Assembly (NCBI GenBank): GCA_965216965.1
Contig: CBDCGX010000014.1
Span: 1 to 64,000, forward strand
Direction: 5' to 3'
DNA: 64,000 nucleotides
From: CBDAKK01 sp965216965
Lineage (GTDB): Bacteria; Spirochaetota; Spirochaetia; WTKD01; G963693115
The translations under genes were made by a program, and so were the position numbers. Numbering within the stretch: the first letter of the stretch is position 1; the number at the start of each line of letters is the position of its first letter. This document shows, piece by piece, positions 1 through 9,789 of this stretch. The notes under the pieces are model-generated. The model made no database searches. It was not told the DNA's origin and worked only from the letters and a program-made list of their open reading frames with translations.

Positions 1-242
1 AACAGGGAAAACAGCTTCTCCAGGAGAAGCCAATGATGTTCATGAAAAAATAATACGAGAACGAATTACACAAATGTATGGAGATGGGAGAGCAAATAAT
101 ATTACTATTATATATGGAGGCTCTGTAAAACCTGACAATGCAGAAAGTTTGTTTGCTGAACCACACATAGATGGTGCCCTTGTGGGTGGGTGCATCGCTT
201 AATGCGGAGTCATTCTTATCAATTATTAAGGCGATGAGGTAA
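1..242 (+). pseudogene. tpiA: Triosephosphate isomerase, C-terminal part, frameshifted near its end
   Basis: Only the C-terminal third is in the window; the 5' end lies upstream. TpiA interconverts dihydroxyacetone phosphate and glyceraldehyde 3-phosphate in glycolysis. The frame from base 2 reads TGKTASPGEANDVHEKI, then the phosphate-binding loop YGGSVKPDNA and DGALVGG, all diagnostic of the TIM barrel. After DGALVGG this frame stops at 200-202. Removing one G from the GGG at 188-190 restores the family ending GGASLNAESFLSIIKA up to TAA at 240-242. The gene is therefore shifted by one base very close to its end. It directly precedes secG, a common bacterial order. The family call is very secure; whether the shift is real or a base-calling error cannot be told from sequence alone. 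Confidence 0.9.
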
Positions 243-254
243 AAATAAAATCCC

Positions 255-680
255 ATGGAAATACTAATAGGTGTGCTAATAGGATTATTAGTAATTAATT
301 GTATATTGCTTGTACTCATTATTCTTATCCAAGACGATGGGTCTGAAGGTGCGGGGATAATATTAGGTAGTGCTGCATCTCAGCAGTATGGAATAAGGAA
401 AGGAAATATTGTAACGAGAACTACAAGCATACTTGCTTTCTTTTTTATTGTGATTTCTTTTTCACTTGCCGTGCTATTTAAGATTTCTGATAATTCACAA
501 GGACTAGAGAAATCTATTAAGAAAACACAGGAAAGCGAACAAACAGATTGGTGGAAGATAGAAAATAATTCTAATTTTACAAATAATGCTGAGAAAGATA
601 GTAAAACTGGAAGTGCTTCACAATTTACTATCTCTTCGGAGGAAGAAATAATAAAAAGTAAAGATCTACAAAAAAAATAA
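255..680 (+). CDS. secG: SecG, preprotein translocase subunit
   Basis: SecG is the small auxiliary membrane subunit of the SecYEG channel. The 141-residue product has two hydrophobic segments (about residues 3-26 and 55-74) joined by a loop carrying the family signatures LIQDDGSEGAG and RKGNIVTRTTSILA. After the second helix there is a long hydrophilic tail rich in Ser, Glu and Lys, making it somewhat longer than the usual 75-110 residues. ATG 255 lies 12 bases after the restored tpiA stop, so the two are probably co-transcribed. Confidence 0.92.
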   Translation: MEILIGVLIGLLVINCILLVLIILIQDDGSEGAGIILGSAASQQYGIRKGNIVTRTTSILAFFFIVISFSLAVLFKISDNSQGLEKSIKKTQESEQTDWWKIENNSNFTNNAEKDSKTGSASQFTISSEEEIIKSKDLQKK

Positions 681-694
681 AAGGATAAACATGT

Positions 695-1437
695 GTGAAT
701 AATTACTATCATCTTTTTAGATATACCACAAGAATCTTCAGAAATAGAAATTAAAAAAGCATTTAGAAAAAAGATAAAGCAAATCCATCCAGACGTGGCT
801 GGAAAAGCGTGTGCGTTTAATAATAGAGTATTGGTACAACTTATTAAAGCCTCAAAAATACTCCTTAATTCTCAATATCGAAAGGAATATGATTCTGCAT
901 TAAATAATAGTAAAAAATATTTTTATATTTCTTCATATAATATAAAATCTAAAAAAATCAAAACCTTTGATTATGAAGCTTTTCTAAGAGAAAGAAAACA
1001 TATTTTCTCATATAAAGCAAAAATGTTCCTATATGATATAGTAAGCAAAGAAGGTCACGAAGCTGCAAAAATATATGTGGGAGATTAAAAATACAGGGAT
1101 GCTTAATCAACTAAGAAAAGAATTAGGAAATTATGATTACTTTGATTCAATTTTTTTGCTTGCAGAATATTATCATACCAACAAGAGAAAATATAATATA
1201 AATGAGGCACTTTCTTTATATGTAATGCTTGGTGATCTTGAAGAAGAATTGTATTATTTTAAAGATTATATGAATGAAGTTGCTGAAAGAATATTATATA
1301 TTTTAAATAAAAATGATGTCAAAAACACTCAGTACATATTGCTAAAAATGACAAATTGGAATCTTTCTTGTTCAAATAAAAAAAGAGTAAAAAATCAACA
1401 AAAAACAGCAAAAAATAGAAAAAAACTGTTACAATGA
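695..1437 (+). pseudogene. J-domain (DnaJ-like) protein, broken by one or two frameshifts
   Basis: A J domain can be read across two frames. GTG 695 gives NNYYHL. One base must then be dropped from the T5 run at 713-717, after which the frame continues LDIPQESSEIEIKKAFRKK, IHPDV (the HPD motif that stimulates Hsp70 ATPase) and YRKEYDSAL. This frame ends at 1088. A further frame (ATG 1075 to 1437) overlaps it by 14 bases and carries a helical stretch LLAEYYHTNKRKYNINEALS, so it may be the C-terminal half of the same protein after a second shift. It could instead be a separate small gene. There are no zinc-finger or DnaJ C-terminal domains, so this is a J-domain co-chaperone of unknown client and not DnaJ itself. 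The J domain is certain; the single-gene model is moderate. Confidence 0.7.
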
Positions 1438-1502
1438 AGTGATTAAAGTATGAAACCTTGTTTGCATACAAAACTATAAATTATGGAGTAATGTTAAATT
1501 AA

Positions 1503-2538
1503 GTGGTTATTAAAAAAAGAAATATTTTAGCAGTTTTTGCATTTTTGTTGATTTTCTCTTTGCAGTTAGGTGCACAAGTTTTAGATAAGACAGTTGTAAC
1601 TGTTACTTTGTATAAAACAGAAAACATATCTCAATCTAAACTCAAGGGACAATATAAAATATGGCAACAGCAAACTCAAAAGGTTCCCACAGACGAAGAT
1701 AAGAAGAGTATCCTTGAAGCTACTATTAATGATGTTCTCATTATGCAAGCGGCACGAAAAGATAGAATATTCGCTACTTCGCAACAAGTTGATGAGGCTT
1801 TTAATATACAAAAGCAATCTTTAGGCACCTCCAATTTCTGATGGTGATTTTAAAAACCTTATAGAACAGCAAACAGGTTTGGTATGGAAGGATTTTAAAA
1901 AGAGTGTAGAAAATAAAATAATACAAGAACAATATATTGTTAAAAAATATGGAAGTAAAATTAAAAATTTCGATGCTCCTACCGATAAAGAAATTAAGAA
2001 ACTATATCAACAATATGCTCAAAATTTTACTAACCCTGCAATGTTAAGAGCATCTCATTTATTCTGGGATACTAGGTCTTCTCCCGTAAATAAAGAAACG
2101 AAAAAAAAAGATGCCTATGCAATGGCATCAAAGATTAATGGTAGTGCAAAAACCTTTGATAAATATTTCAAGAAATCTCTTGACGATATTAGCTACCAAG
2201 GTAGAGATATGGGCTATATAATAATGGAGCCGCGCACTCAAAATGTATTAGGAACTAGTTTTATTGAGGCATTGTTTGATCTTAATGAGGGAGATGTAAG
2301 TTCTGTTCTTGAATCAAAAAGTGGTTTTCATATTGTAAAAATTACAGATAAACGAGATCCAAAATTATTGACATTAAATGATCCTATTTTTCCTGGAGAA
2401 AAGGTAACTGTAAAACAGCGAGTAAAAGATCTTCTTCTTCAACAAAAACAAATAGAACAATTTTTAAAACTTGTAAAGGAGGAAGTTGATTTTCTCAGAA
2501 AAAAAGCGAAAATTAAATATTTTAAAAAAAATTTATAG
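1503..2538 (+). pseudogene. Exported parvulin-type peptidyl-prolyl isomerase (PpiC/SurA-like), one frameshift
   Basis: The product would be a periplasmic or surface-anchored prolyl isomerase/chaperone for exported proteins. GTG 1503 opens a signal peptide (basic KKR, then a hydrophobic stretch ending LQLGAQ). A SurA-N-like helical region follows. The frame stops at 1839-1841; dropping one G at about 1823-1824 gives QSLAPPISDGDFKNLIEQQ and continues to 2538. The parvulin core is clear in the second half: RASHLFW, GRDMGYI, SFIEALFDLNEGDVSSVLES, SGFHIVKITDKR. Total restored length is about 345 residues, normal for the family. Both halves are otherwise intact, so the shift is either recent or a sequencing error. 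Confidence 0.8.
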
Positions 2539-2568
2539 ACTACTTTAGTAATGGAAATTATATAAATA

Positions 2569-2991
2569 ATGATATCCCGATATAAGCAACGTCAGTTTTG
2601 TGTGCAAGCTATATATGCGTGGCAAGTGTCAGGAGTAGTGCATCGTAATTTATATAAAAATTTCTTATGGATTACAAAAGTTAAAAAGGAAGATATTAAA
2701 TATACGATTACTCTTTTTGATGCTACCGTGAAAAATAAGGAAAAAATAGATGCATTGTGGGATCCTATTACCCATAAAAAAAATATAATAATAGAAATAG
2801 AAAAAGCAATAATTAGAGTTGCGGTGGCAGAAATGTTTTTTGTTGATGTATATGTTGAAAGCGCAACTATTATTGATGAGTTTGTTAAAGTGGCTCAATT
2901 ATTTTCTTCTGATAAATCATATAGGTTTGTTAATAGGATTTTAGATATTTTAAAAGATAAAAGAGATAATTACTATGGGGAAAATGCATAG
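2569..2991 (+). CDS. nusB: NusB, transcription antitermination factor
   Basis: NusB with S10 (NusE) binds boxA of rRNA leaders and supports antitermination. The 140-residue all-helical product has family landmarks in order: RYKQRQFCVQAIYAW at the start, EKIDALWDPITH in the middle, IEIEKAIIRVAVAEMFF, and IDEFVKVAQLFSSDKSYRFVNRILD at the end. ATG 2569 matches the usual NusB N-terminus. The last 17 bases overlap the start of the next gene, suggesting translational coupling. It is intact although its neighbours on both sides are frameshifted. Confidence 0.9.
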   Translation: MISRYKQRQFCVQAIYAWQVSGVVHRNLYKNFLWITKVKKEDIKYTITLFDATVKNKEKIDALWDPITHKKNIIIEIEKAIIRVAVAEMFFVDVYVESATIIDEFVKVAQLFSSDKSYRFVNRILDILKDKRDNYYGENA

Positions 2992-4695
2992 TTCAAAGAC
3001 AAGAAAAATATTTTTTATTATTAGTATAAGCATATTTGTAATTGCTATGGGGGGGGGGGGATATTATTATGCAACGCGGAATACTTCTAAACAGTTTTTA
3101 CAGACATTAAAAACTGCTGAAGTATCTACCGATACATTAAAGGGGAATTGGGCATTACTTGCTTCAAAAGCACAAACCCCTTTACATTTTCTTATTCTTC
3201 TCAAACGGCTTGATGTAGCTCAATTAAAAGATGAATATAGAAAAACACTTGTAAGAGCACTTTGGAAATACCCGCGGATGCAAAGTTTCTTAATATTAGC
3301 ACTTGAATATACTATAACAGCATATAAAAACAGCCTTGTTGTAGAAAAAAATCTATTTAAAGAATACATAGAAGAGAATATTGGGATATTGTGGGGGCGA
3401 TATCCCAATCTAGTTCGTTTATATTACATACTTCGCACAAAAAATAATAAAGAGGTTTTAATAGATAATGTGTTTATAACAGATGATATATTGCGTGTTT
3501 ACAAGAAAATTAATAATACTACAGTGAGATCAAAAGACTATTTAATGCTGTGGAATACAATGGGAAATCAGTTGTTTTTATATGCAGCGGCAGTATATGC
3601 TCAAAAAGAAGGCGATTTAAAATCTGCAAAACAATTATATACGCAAGTGGATAAAAGATTTCTTACTCAAAATATAAAGTTAAGAAATGCTGCATTGTTT
3701 TTTAGAGACACAGCGAATTTAAAACAAATTTCAGAATATACTAATTCTCTTCAAGCTGCTTTAGATCTTGCATCTGTGCATACAGTGTTATATCAATATA
3801 AACAAGGATATAGAGTGCTTCAAGAATACAATAACACACATAAGAATCAAAAAATATTTCCAATAGAGTGGTATCTTTTATATCTTTGGTTAGCAATTCA
3901 GAAAGCAAAATTATATTCAAGGTATGAATGTCTCTGATATAGAAGAAATGTATAAAGAAGCATTATTGCAATATCCCAATGATGAAATTCTTTTGTATTA
4001 TCGTTATGTATTTTTGTATATAACCCATAAGGGGATAATCCCCAAGGAAGTAATTTTAAATGTTTTTCCCGAAGAGTTTTTAAAAACAGATAAAAAACTA
4101 GAATTGCTTATGTTTTTGCAAAAAAAAGAAATTACTACAGAGCAATTTTTAGCATATATATGGAGTATTATAAATAATATTTCTAAAAATGAAAATAAAG
4201 AAGAATTTACATACTGGAAGAATCTCTTGGGGAGTTTTGTTTTTATTAAGCAAATCATATGATGATTTTAAAATTTTATTAAACAGATATCCTACAGATA
4301 TGAATCTTATGATTTATGATCTTATCTTTTCTATGCAAAGAAATAGTAATATTCTTGTACAGAAAAAAATTAACAAAATAGAACAAGATGGTAATTATAA
4401 TTTTCCATGGTGGTATTACCTTAATGTTGGGATATGGTTGTCTAATAGTAACAAAAAAGACGATATAATATATGCGAAAGAATATCTCAATAATGCAGAA
4501 AAATTATATACTCCATATATAAATAGGAGTGTGTGGTTTCTCTACATATGGGCACAACAGGCACGTAATGCAATATTGCTTAATGATTTAGAAAGAGCAC
4601 AACAGTATATTTCTAAAATACAATTGAAAGATAGTGTTTTCCCCTATATATATCAATTAGAACAACAACTTTCACATCTGTCTCAAACAGAATAA
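2975..4695 (+). pseudogene. Large membrane-anchored helical (TPR-like) protein with a G12 tract, broken by two frameshifts
   Basis: Three consecutive frames appear to be one gene of about 570 codons. The first (2975-3937) starts with a basic N-terminus and one hydrophobic anchor, then repeated helical segments such as LYAAAVYAQKEGDLKSAKQ that resemble TPR units. The second (3924-4262) continues with MYKEALLQYPND, and the third (to 4695) with FKILLNRYPTDMNLMIYD and NDLERAQQYISKIQ. Junctions lie at about 3920-3925 and 4225-4262. The anchor segment contains a run of twelve G (3049-3060) encoding four glycines, and it is in frame in this copy. No catalytic motif was seen, so function is unknown; a periplasmic scaffold is possible. 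It is tied to nusB by a 17-base overlap. Confidence 0.55.
3049..3060 (+). repeat. Poly-G tract of 12 bases inside a coding region
   Basis: Twelve consecutive G interrupt an otherwise AT-rich region and encode Gly residues in the membrane anchor of the gene starting at 2975. Tracts of this length are prone to slipped-strand length change. A change not divisible by three would truncate the protein after about 27 residues, so it can act as an on/off switch. Here it is in the on length. Confidence 0.85.
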
Positions 4696-4696
4696 T

Positions 4697-5658
4697 TTAT
4701 ATCTTGAAAGAAGAGAATCCTATCTTAATAAAAATGGTTTTCATGTCTTTGGGAATGGGTGCAATAAATTGTTTGTTTTTACCTTTGTAAAGTTTTATGT
4801 CTAATTTCCATGAATGGAGACAAAGAGAAAGCGTTTCTTTTTCTTTCTTGTTCATGCGCGAATATAAAGGGTCTCCCAATATAGGACAGAGAATGTATTT
4901 TGCGTGCACTCGTATTTGATGTGTTCTTCCCGTATATATATTCCATTTAAGAACACTATATAAGTTATTGCTATAGAGTACTATATATTCTGATTTTGCC
5001 CACTTCCCTTTTGAGAGGTGAACCATAAATGATGTTCTCTTTTTTTGATTTCTTACAATATATGTTTCTATGACTTTCTGGGCTATATTTTGGTGAACCC
5101 TTTACTATTGATAGATAGTTTTTGACTACTTTTCTCTTTTTAAATTCTTCGGAATAATATATATGAGAATCTTTTGTTTTTGCTATAACTAAGAGTCCAG
5201 AAGTGTGTTTGTCTATTCTATGAACGATTCCTGCACGATGGTTTTCGTATTCTTCTTTCGTATAATCGTGCAATTTATGAAATATTGCGTGAGCAACTGT
5301 TCCCTTGTATGCATTTATTCCCGCGTGAACTACTTGCCCTTGAGGTTTGTTTAAGATGAAGAGTGTATTTGTCTTCGTATATAATAGGGGGCAATAATGC
5401 ATTAGAATCAGATTTTTGTTGAATAATATTCTGTTCTTTTATATCTGTAAAAAAAGTTAATATTATATAGTCTTTATATGATATTTTATAAGAAAATTGT
5501 ACTTTTTTATTGTTGACCATAATATTAATGCAGTACTTTTTAAGTTGTGATCTATTCATAGATATTGGCAATGGTAGTGTGCTTGCAAATATGTCCAACC
5601 GTTGAGAGTGTTTATGTATGACAGAAAATGCTATTGAAAATGTATGCTGGTTATTCAT
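4697..5658 (-). pseudogene. RluA/RluD-family 23S rRNA pseudouridine synthase, two frameshifts
   Basis: On the minus strand an N-terminal S4-type RNA-binding domain (LDIFASTLPLPISMNRSQLK) is followed, after a frame change at about 5365, by FILNKPQGQVVHAG and the catalytic motif HRIDKHTSGLLVIAK, whose Asp attacks the target uridine. A second change maps to the A7 run (T7 on the + strand, 5040-5046), after which RTSFMVHLSKGKWAKSEY and GRTHQIRVHAKYI, the conserved C-terminal RluA signature, continue to the stop at 4697. Removing the two shifts gives about 320 residues, typical for RluC/RluD. The exact uridine target cannot be assigned. It is convergent with the gene ending at 4695, with one base between them. 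Confidence 0.8.
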
Positions 5659-5684
5659 AAACTTTTATTTAACATTACGCATTT

Positions 5685-6200
5685 TTAATAAGTATTCCTA
5701 GTGAATTCTTCCTTGAAAATATCTTCAAGTGATTTTTTCTTGGTATTCTTTACGACTGCTATGATAAGATCTATCATTCCTACTGTAAGAGATATTCCAA
5801 GTGATGTAAGCAATATTATTGACACTTCATCTGAAGTGTAGGGGGGGGCATCGGCTCCTTTAAAAAAAAGAGGGAGATATTGTGATTTAAAGTATCCTGC
5901 ATTTTTACTTTCAACAATTGTTCTATATGTGTCAAATATTGCTGTACTAAGTATTATAGAAAATGGGAAGCTACCAACGGACACTGCCAAGAATCGAAAT
6001 GCAAAGTACATCCAGTCTTCAAATTCATTAACATTGTATGGTTCGGGATCTTTATTTACATCTTTGGAGATAAGGTATTCTGGTGCTTTCAATGAGTAGG
6101 TATTGCTTTCCTTTTTGGAAGAATGTTCTTTTGCGTAAAGAATTGGAGTAAGTAATATGAAAATGCTTACATATATAACAAATATATATTTCATTGTCAT
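5685..6200 (-). CDS. Exported membrane protein of unknown function
   Basis: The 171-residue product has an N-terminal signal or anchor (FVIYVSIFILLTPILYA), a short polar stretch, then two more hydrophobic segments (around residues 65-90 and 128-150) and a basic/acidic tail. I do not recognise a named family. The codons for its Ala-Pro-Pro segment form a C8 run (G8 at 5841-5848 on the + strand). The start overlaps the stop of yggS by 4 bases, so the two share a minus-strand operon. A conserved spirochaetal envelope protein is the most likely identity, as inference. Confidence 0.6.
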   Translation of the reverse strand: MTMKYIFVIYVSIFILLTPILYAKEHSSKKESNTYSLKAPEYLISKDVNKDPEPYNVNEFEDWMYFAFRFLAVSVGSFPFSIILSTAIFDTYRTIVESKNAGYFKSQYLPLFFKGADAPPYTSDEVSIILLTSLGISLTVGMIDLIIAVVKNTKKKSLEDIFKEEFTRNTY

Positions 6201-6925
6201 GTTTTTTTTCCAAACAAAGCAGTTCCTATTCTAAGCATTGTTGCACCCTCCTTTATTGCAATGGGGAAATCATTACTCATTCCCATAGAAATTTCAAGCG
6301 GTTTTGACAGTTTGAGTTCTTTTTTAAGCCTTTCTGCCCATATCCTTGTTTCTCTAAAGCAAGATGTGATGTAATTAATATTGTTGGTATGAGGTCCAAT
6401 ACACATAAGCCCTCTTATTCCTAGAGTGTTCGTTGAGTTAAGGAGTTGAGCTGCTTCTTTTAAATCTATAAAGTCTTCAAATCCGTGTTTTGTCATTTCT
6501 CCAGTTAAATTTATTTGAAAGAAAACATTTTTTGTTTTAGGTGTATTTAAAGAAAGAAAATATACATCCAGCAATTCTTCTGTAAGAGAAATAGAATCAA
6601 TGCTCTGTATACAACTAAATATAGTAAGTGCTTTTTTTATTTTATTTTTTTGGAGTGTTCCAATGAGATGTAATTCTATAGCATTGCAAGGCAAGAATAA
6701 TTGTGAGGTAAATTTCTGATATGCTTCTTGCACAGTACTTTCTCCAAAAAGTCGCATTCCTATATGATAGAGAGCAAGTATGGATTGTTCTGTTTGTTTT
6801 TTAGTTACAGTAAGGATTCTAATAGAGTCCGGGTTTCTTTTATATATCTTTGCTATCTTTCTAATTTCGCTAAGAAGTTCCATATGGGATTTTTGAAGTT
6901 GATGAGCTAAAACACTTGTTGACAT
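6197..6925 (-). CDS. yggS: YggS/PLPBP-family pyridoxal phosphate homeostasis protein
   Basis: This PLP-binding, non-catalytic TIM-barrel protein buffers and distributes pyridoxal 5'-phosphate. ATG 6925 gives the usual start (STSVLAHQLQKSH); a longer frame back to 6991 would run into the divergent pdxS gene and has no family similarity. Visible landmarks are RILTVTKKQ with the PLP-binding Lys at about residue 42, FGESTVQEAYQKF, HLIGTLQKNK, LTGEMTKHGF, GLMCIG and SMGMSNDFPIAIKEGATMLR followed by IGTALFG. Length is 242 residues, normal for the family. It sits divergently 41 bases from pdxS, so a PLP-binding protein and the PLP synthase share one short intergenic region. Confidence 0.9.
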   Translation of the reverse strand: MSTSVLAHQLQKSHMELLSEIRKIAKIYKRNPDSIRILTVTKKQTEQSILALYHIGMRLFGESTVQEAYQKFTSQLFLPCNAIELHLIGTLQKNKIKKALTIFSCIQSIDSISLTEELLDVYFLSLNTPKTKNVFFQINLTGEMTKHGFEDFIDLKEAAQLLNSTNTLGIRGLMCIGPHTNNINYITSCFRETRIWAERLKKELKLSKPLEISMGMSNDFPIAIKEGATMLRIGTALFGKKT

Positions 6926-6966
6926 ATTCACAATATTAATATTATAATAACAAAAGAAGGAAGGTG

Positions 6967-7860
6967 ATGTATATAAATACTCAAAATTCACAATGGAAAG
7001 TTAAGCTAAACTTTGCAGAAATGCTTAAAGGTGGTGTCATTATGGATGTAATTAATGCTACTGAGGCAAAAATTGCCGAAGATTCGGGAGCACAAGCTGT
7101 TATGGCACTTGAGCGAGTTCCTTCAGATATTCGTAGAGATGGGGGAATAGCACGCATGTCTGACCCTAAAATAATTAAAGAAATACAAAAGGCTGTAAAT
7201 ATACCAGTAATGGCTAAATGTCGAATTGGACATACGGTAGAAGCCCAAATATTACAAGCATTAGAAGTGGATTTTATAGATGAAAGCGAGGTTTTAACAC
7301 CTGCTGACAATAAATACCATATATATAAACACGACTTCATTACACCATTTGTATGTGGATGTCGAAATCTTGGTGAAGCACTGAGAAGAATTGGAGAAGG
7401 TGCAGCTATGATACGGACAAAAGGCGAGGCGGGAACAGGTGATATTGTTGAAGCGGTAAACCACATGAGAATGGTTATACAAGAAATAAAATTACTAACA
7501 ACACTTTCCCCAGAAGAAATTATGGCAAAAGCGAAGGAAATGGGAGCTCCATATAATCTTGTAAGGGAAGTTTCTCAAACAGGAAGATTGCCTGTTCCTC
7601 ACTTCTCTGCAGGTGGTGTTGCAACTCCTGCAGATGCGGCACTTATGAGATTTTTAGGAGCTGAAGCTGTGTTTGTTGGTTCTGGCATTTTTAAATCAGA
7701 CAACCCTCCTAAACGGGCAAAAAGCATTGTGGAGGCAACTGCTCAATACGACAATCCTGATGTTCTTGCAAAAATCTCTTATGATTTAGGAGAATCTATG
7801 AGTAGCATAGCAGCTTCAACTTTACCTGAGTCTGAAAAACTTTCTTCACGCGGATGGTAA
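6967..7860 (+). CDS. pdxS: PdxS, pyridoxal 5'-phosphate synthase lyase subunit
   Basis: PdxS condenses ribose 5-phosphate, glyceraldehyde 3-phosphate and ammonia into PLP in the DXP-independent pathway. ATG 6967 is preferred over the GTG just before it because it follows the GAAGGAAGG ribosome site at 6955-6964. The 297-residue protein is full length. The ketoamine-forming Lys is in PVMAKCRIGH (about residue 84) and the second catalytic Lys in MIRTKGEAGTGD (about residue 152). LPVPHFSAGGVATPADAALM is the phosphate-binding region. pdxT follows after about 50 bases. Confidence 0.96.
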   Translation: MYINTQNSQWKVKLNFAEMLKGGVIMDVINATEAKIAEDSGAQAVMALERVPSDIRRDGGIARMSDPKIIKEIQKAVNIPVMAKCRIGHTVEAQILQALEVDFIDESEVLTPADNKYHIYKHDFITPFVCGCRNLGEALRRIGEGAAMIRTKGEAGTGDIVEAVNHMRMVIQEIKLLTTLSPEEIMAKAKEMGAPYNLVREVSQTGRLPVPHFSAGGVATPADAALMRFLGAEAVFVGSGIFKSDNPPKRAKSIVEATAQYDNPDVLAKISYDLGESMSSIAASTLPESEKLSSRGW

Positions 7861-7913
7861 GAATATTATGGCATGCGTTATTTTGATTAGGCATAGTTGT
7901 ATTGAAAATAATA

Positions 7914-8552
7914 ATGGGTGTTCGTAGAAAAAAAATAGGAATACTTGCACTGCAAGGAAATTACGAACAACATGCTTCTGTTCTTTTAGCTCTTCTAAAA
8001 TCTTCTTCTAAATATTCTCATGTGGATTTTTATTATATAAGAAAAGAAAATGATATTAACGAAACTCCGGATGCTCTTATTATTCCGGGGGGGGAAAGTA
8101 GCACGCTTGCTATACTTATGGAGAATCTACATATAACAAAGAAAATAAAAATGATCATTAATCAAGACACCCCCGTATTTTCTACATGTGCAGGAGTTAT
8201 ATTGCTTGCAAAAACTGTAGAAATAAAAAATTACAGTAAAAGCATAGGCAATGTAAGCATTGAGAAAGGAGCATTAAACATTGCAAATATCACGGTGCTT
8301 CGAAATGCTTATGGAAGACAGAATTTTAGTTTTTTTGCAAGAGTCTCCTTTTTAGAAGATAAAATAGTAGAAGGGATGTTTATTCGTGCTCCCATTATTT
8401 CTAATATAAGCAGAACTGTTACAGTGTTAGCAAACTATCATGACAATCCAGTTATTATAAAAGAAAAAAACATGCTTATGTCAACGTTCCATCCAGAAGC
8501 TGTAGAAGATATGACTTTGCATAAGTACTTTTTGGATACATTTGTTATGTAA
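7914..8552 (+). CDS. pdxT: PdxT, glutaminase subunit of PLP synthase
   Basis: PdxT hydrolyses glutamine and channels ammonia to PdxS. It is a class I (triad) glutamine amidotransferase: IGILALQGNYEQH at the start, the oxyanion loop PGGESST, the nucleophile Cys in FSTCAGV (about residue 92), RNAYGRQ, and His/Glu in STFHPEAVE (about 193/195). ATG 7914 gives the usual N-terminus; a TTG at 7902 would add four residues. The codons for the invariant PGGE are CCG GGG GGG GAA, forming a G8 run (8087-8094). A slip there would abolish the enzyme. The stop lies 2 bases from the convergent polyprenyl synthase gene. Confidence 0.93.
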   Translation: MGVRRKKIGILALQGNYEQHASVLLALLKSSSKYSHVDFYYIRKENDINETPDALIIPGGESSTLAILMENLHITKKIKMIINQDTPVFSTCAGVILLAKTVEIKNYSKSIGNVSIEKGALNIANITVLRNAYGRQNFSFFARVSFLEDKIVEGMFIRAPIISNISRTVTVLANYHDNPVIIKEKNMLMSTFHPEAVEDMTLHKYFLDTFVM

Positions 8553-8554
8553 TT

Positions 8555-9657
8555 TTAGTGTTTTACTATTTCTATTGTTATTTGTTTTGCTATGTGCTCT
8601 AAATGTTTTTTTGCTTGAGCTGATATATTCAAAGTATTAATTTCCCTTTTGATTGAATCTTCTAAACCTTTAGATTTTTTATTTATTTCTCCCCACACTT
8701 CCCATTTATTAGCGCATTCCAACAAGGTTGTTATGTTTTTCTTGGTAATAGTGCCTTCTAAAAGCACATTAAGTTTTGCTTGTTTAGAATATTTTTTTTG
8801 CCTGTTTATAAAACATTGCTTGTAAAAACGTGTTTTTTTTTCGTTTTATATCGGACCCTTGTGTTTTTTTACTTACGTTGCTATCGTAAAGATCAAGAAC
8901 ATCATCTTTAATTTGAAATGCAATACCAAGAAGACCGCCAAGTTTCTCAATTTTTTTAATTTCTTTACTATCTATGGAGCCCTTTTTGCATGAATACATA
9001 TATGCCAATACAAGAGGAAGAGTGAAAGTATAATAGCCTGTTTTCCCTTTATACATTTTTAGTATTTTTGGCATGCTTGGTTTTTCTTTTGTAATTTCCC
9101 AATGTATATCATCCATTTGAGCTACGCCTACTTTGCAAATATAATCGCATACTATTTCTATAGTATGCCCCACGGTTTTTTGAGGCATAATCATGCTTAA
9201 TAGTTTTATAGCATAGGAAAATACTACATCACCTAGGCATATTGCAAGTGCTTCGCCATGTTTGTGCATTGTAGTACGAGAAAAAGATGAATGTAGATGC
9301 TGTTCCGCAAGAAGAATATGCATGCTGGCCATTCCTCTTCGTAATAATATCTTTGTCCATTATGTCATCGTGTATAAGCAAAAAACTTTGCAATAATTCA
9401 AGTATTGCAGCGAGTACATAAATATCTTTTTCTTTTTGCAATGATAATGTAGCATTATATATGTGTTTATAGGAATATACGCATAGGAGACCTCTATTCA
9501 TCTTTCCAGCAAGTATATAAGGGAGAAGATGTTTTTTTATAGTTTTTCTCCATTGGGGGTGGTTTTCTTCGGTTATATCACAAATATTTGAAATACACTC
9601 TTTGAGTGTAGAAATAAGCATTGGTTTATAAATAAGTGTGAAATCAGAAAATTGCAT
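8555..9657 (-). pseudogene. Polyprenyl (farnesyl/geranylgeranyl-type) diphosphate synthase, two frameshifts
   Basis: This trans-isoprenyl diphosphate synthase makes the C15-C20 or longer chains that feed lipid carriers and quinones. Read from 9657 on the minus strand: GKMNRGLLCVYSY (substrate-binding region), the first Asp-rich motif HDDIMDKD, a frame change at about 9335 (the family RRG-x-x-S-x-H region, where AGAGGAATGG seems to have lost one or two G), then MASMH, HKHGEALAICLGD and the second Asp-rich motif FQIKDDVLDL with GSDIK. A second change lies in the A8 run at about 8790-8800, after which KQAKLNVLLEGTITKKNI and the helical C-terminus end at 8555. Restored length is about 365 residues. 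Family certain; chain length not assignable. Confidence 0.82.
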
Positions 9658-9728
9658 ATATTATATTATAAAACTATAAGTATGTTTATTTGCTATGAAA
9701 AAAAAATCTAATTTAGAAAAATAAGGAC

Positions 9729-9757
9729 TTGCAATACTAATGCTATATTTTTATAAT
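9729..9757 (+). promoter_or_regulatory. Probable sigma70 promoter for rpmA-obg
   Basis: TTGCAA at 9729-9734 is followed after exactly 17 bases by the perfect -10 TATAAT at 9752-9757, predicting a transcript starting near 9764, 26 bases before rpmA. An AAGAGG ribosome site lies at about 9777-9782. Confidence 0.6.
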
Positions 9758-9789
9758 TAATATAAAGGAAATAATAAGAGGTTTTATAT

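Noticed and set aside
6926..6966. PLP- or thiamine-type riboswitch before pdxS
   Set aside because: The 41-base region is too short for a known riboswitch and shows no conserved stem.
6981..7466. 161-codon antisense frame inside pdxS
   Set aside because: Opposite strand of a fully conserved pdxS; low-complexity translation.
8555..8767. Separate small gene (possible XseB-like helical protein)
   Set aside because: Its sequence fits the C-terminal helices of the adjacent polyprenyl synthase after one indel in an A8 run, and xseB is found at 17955.
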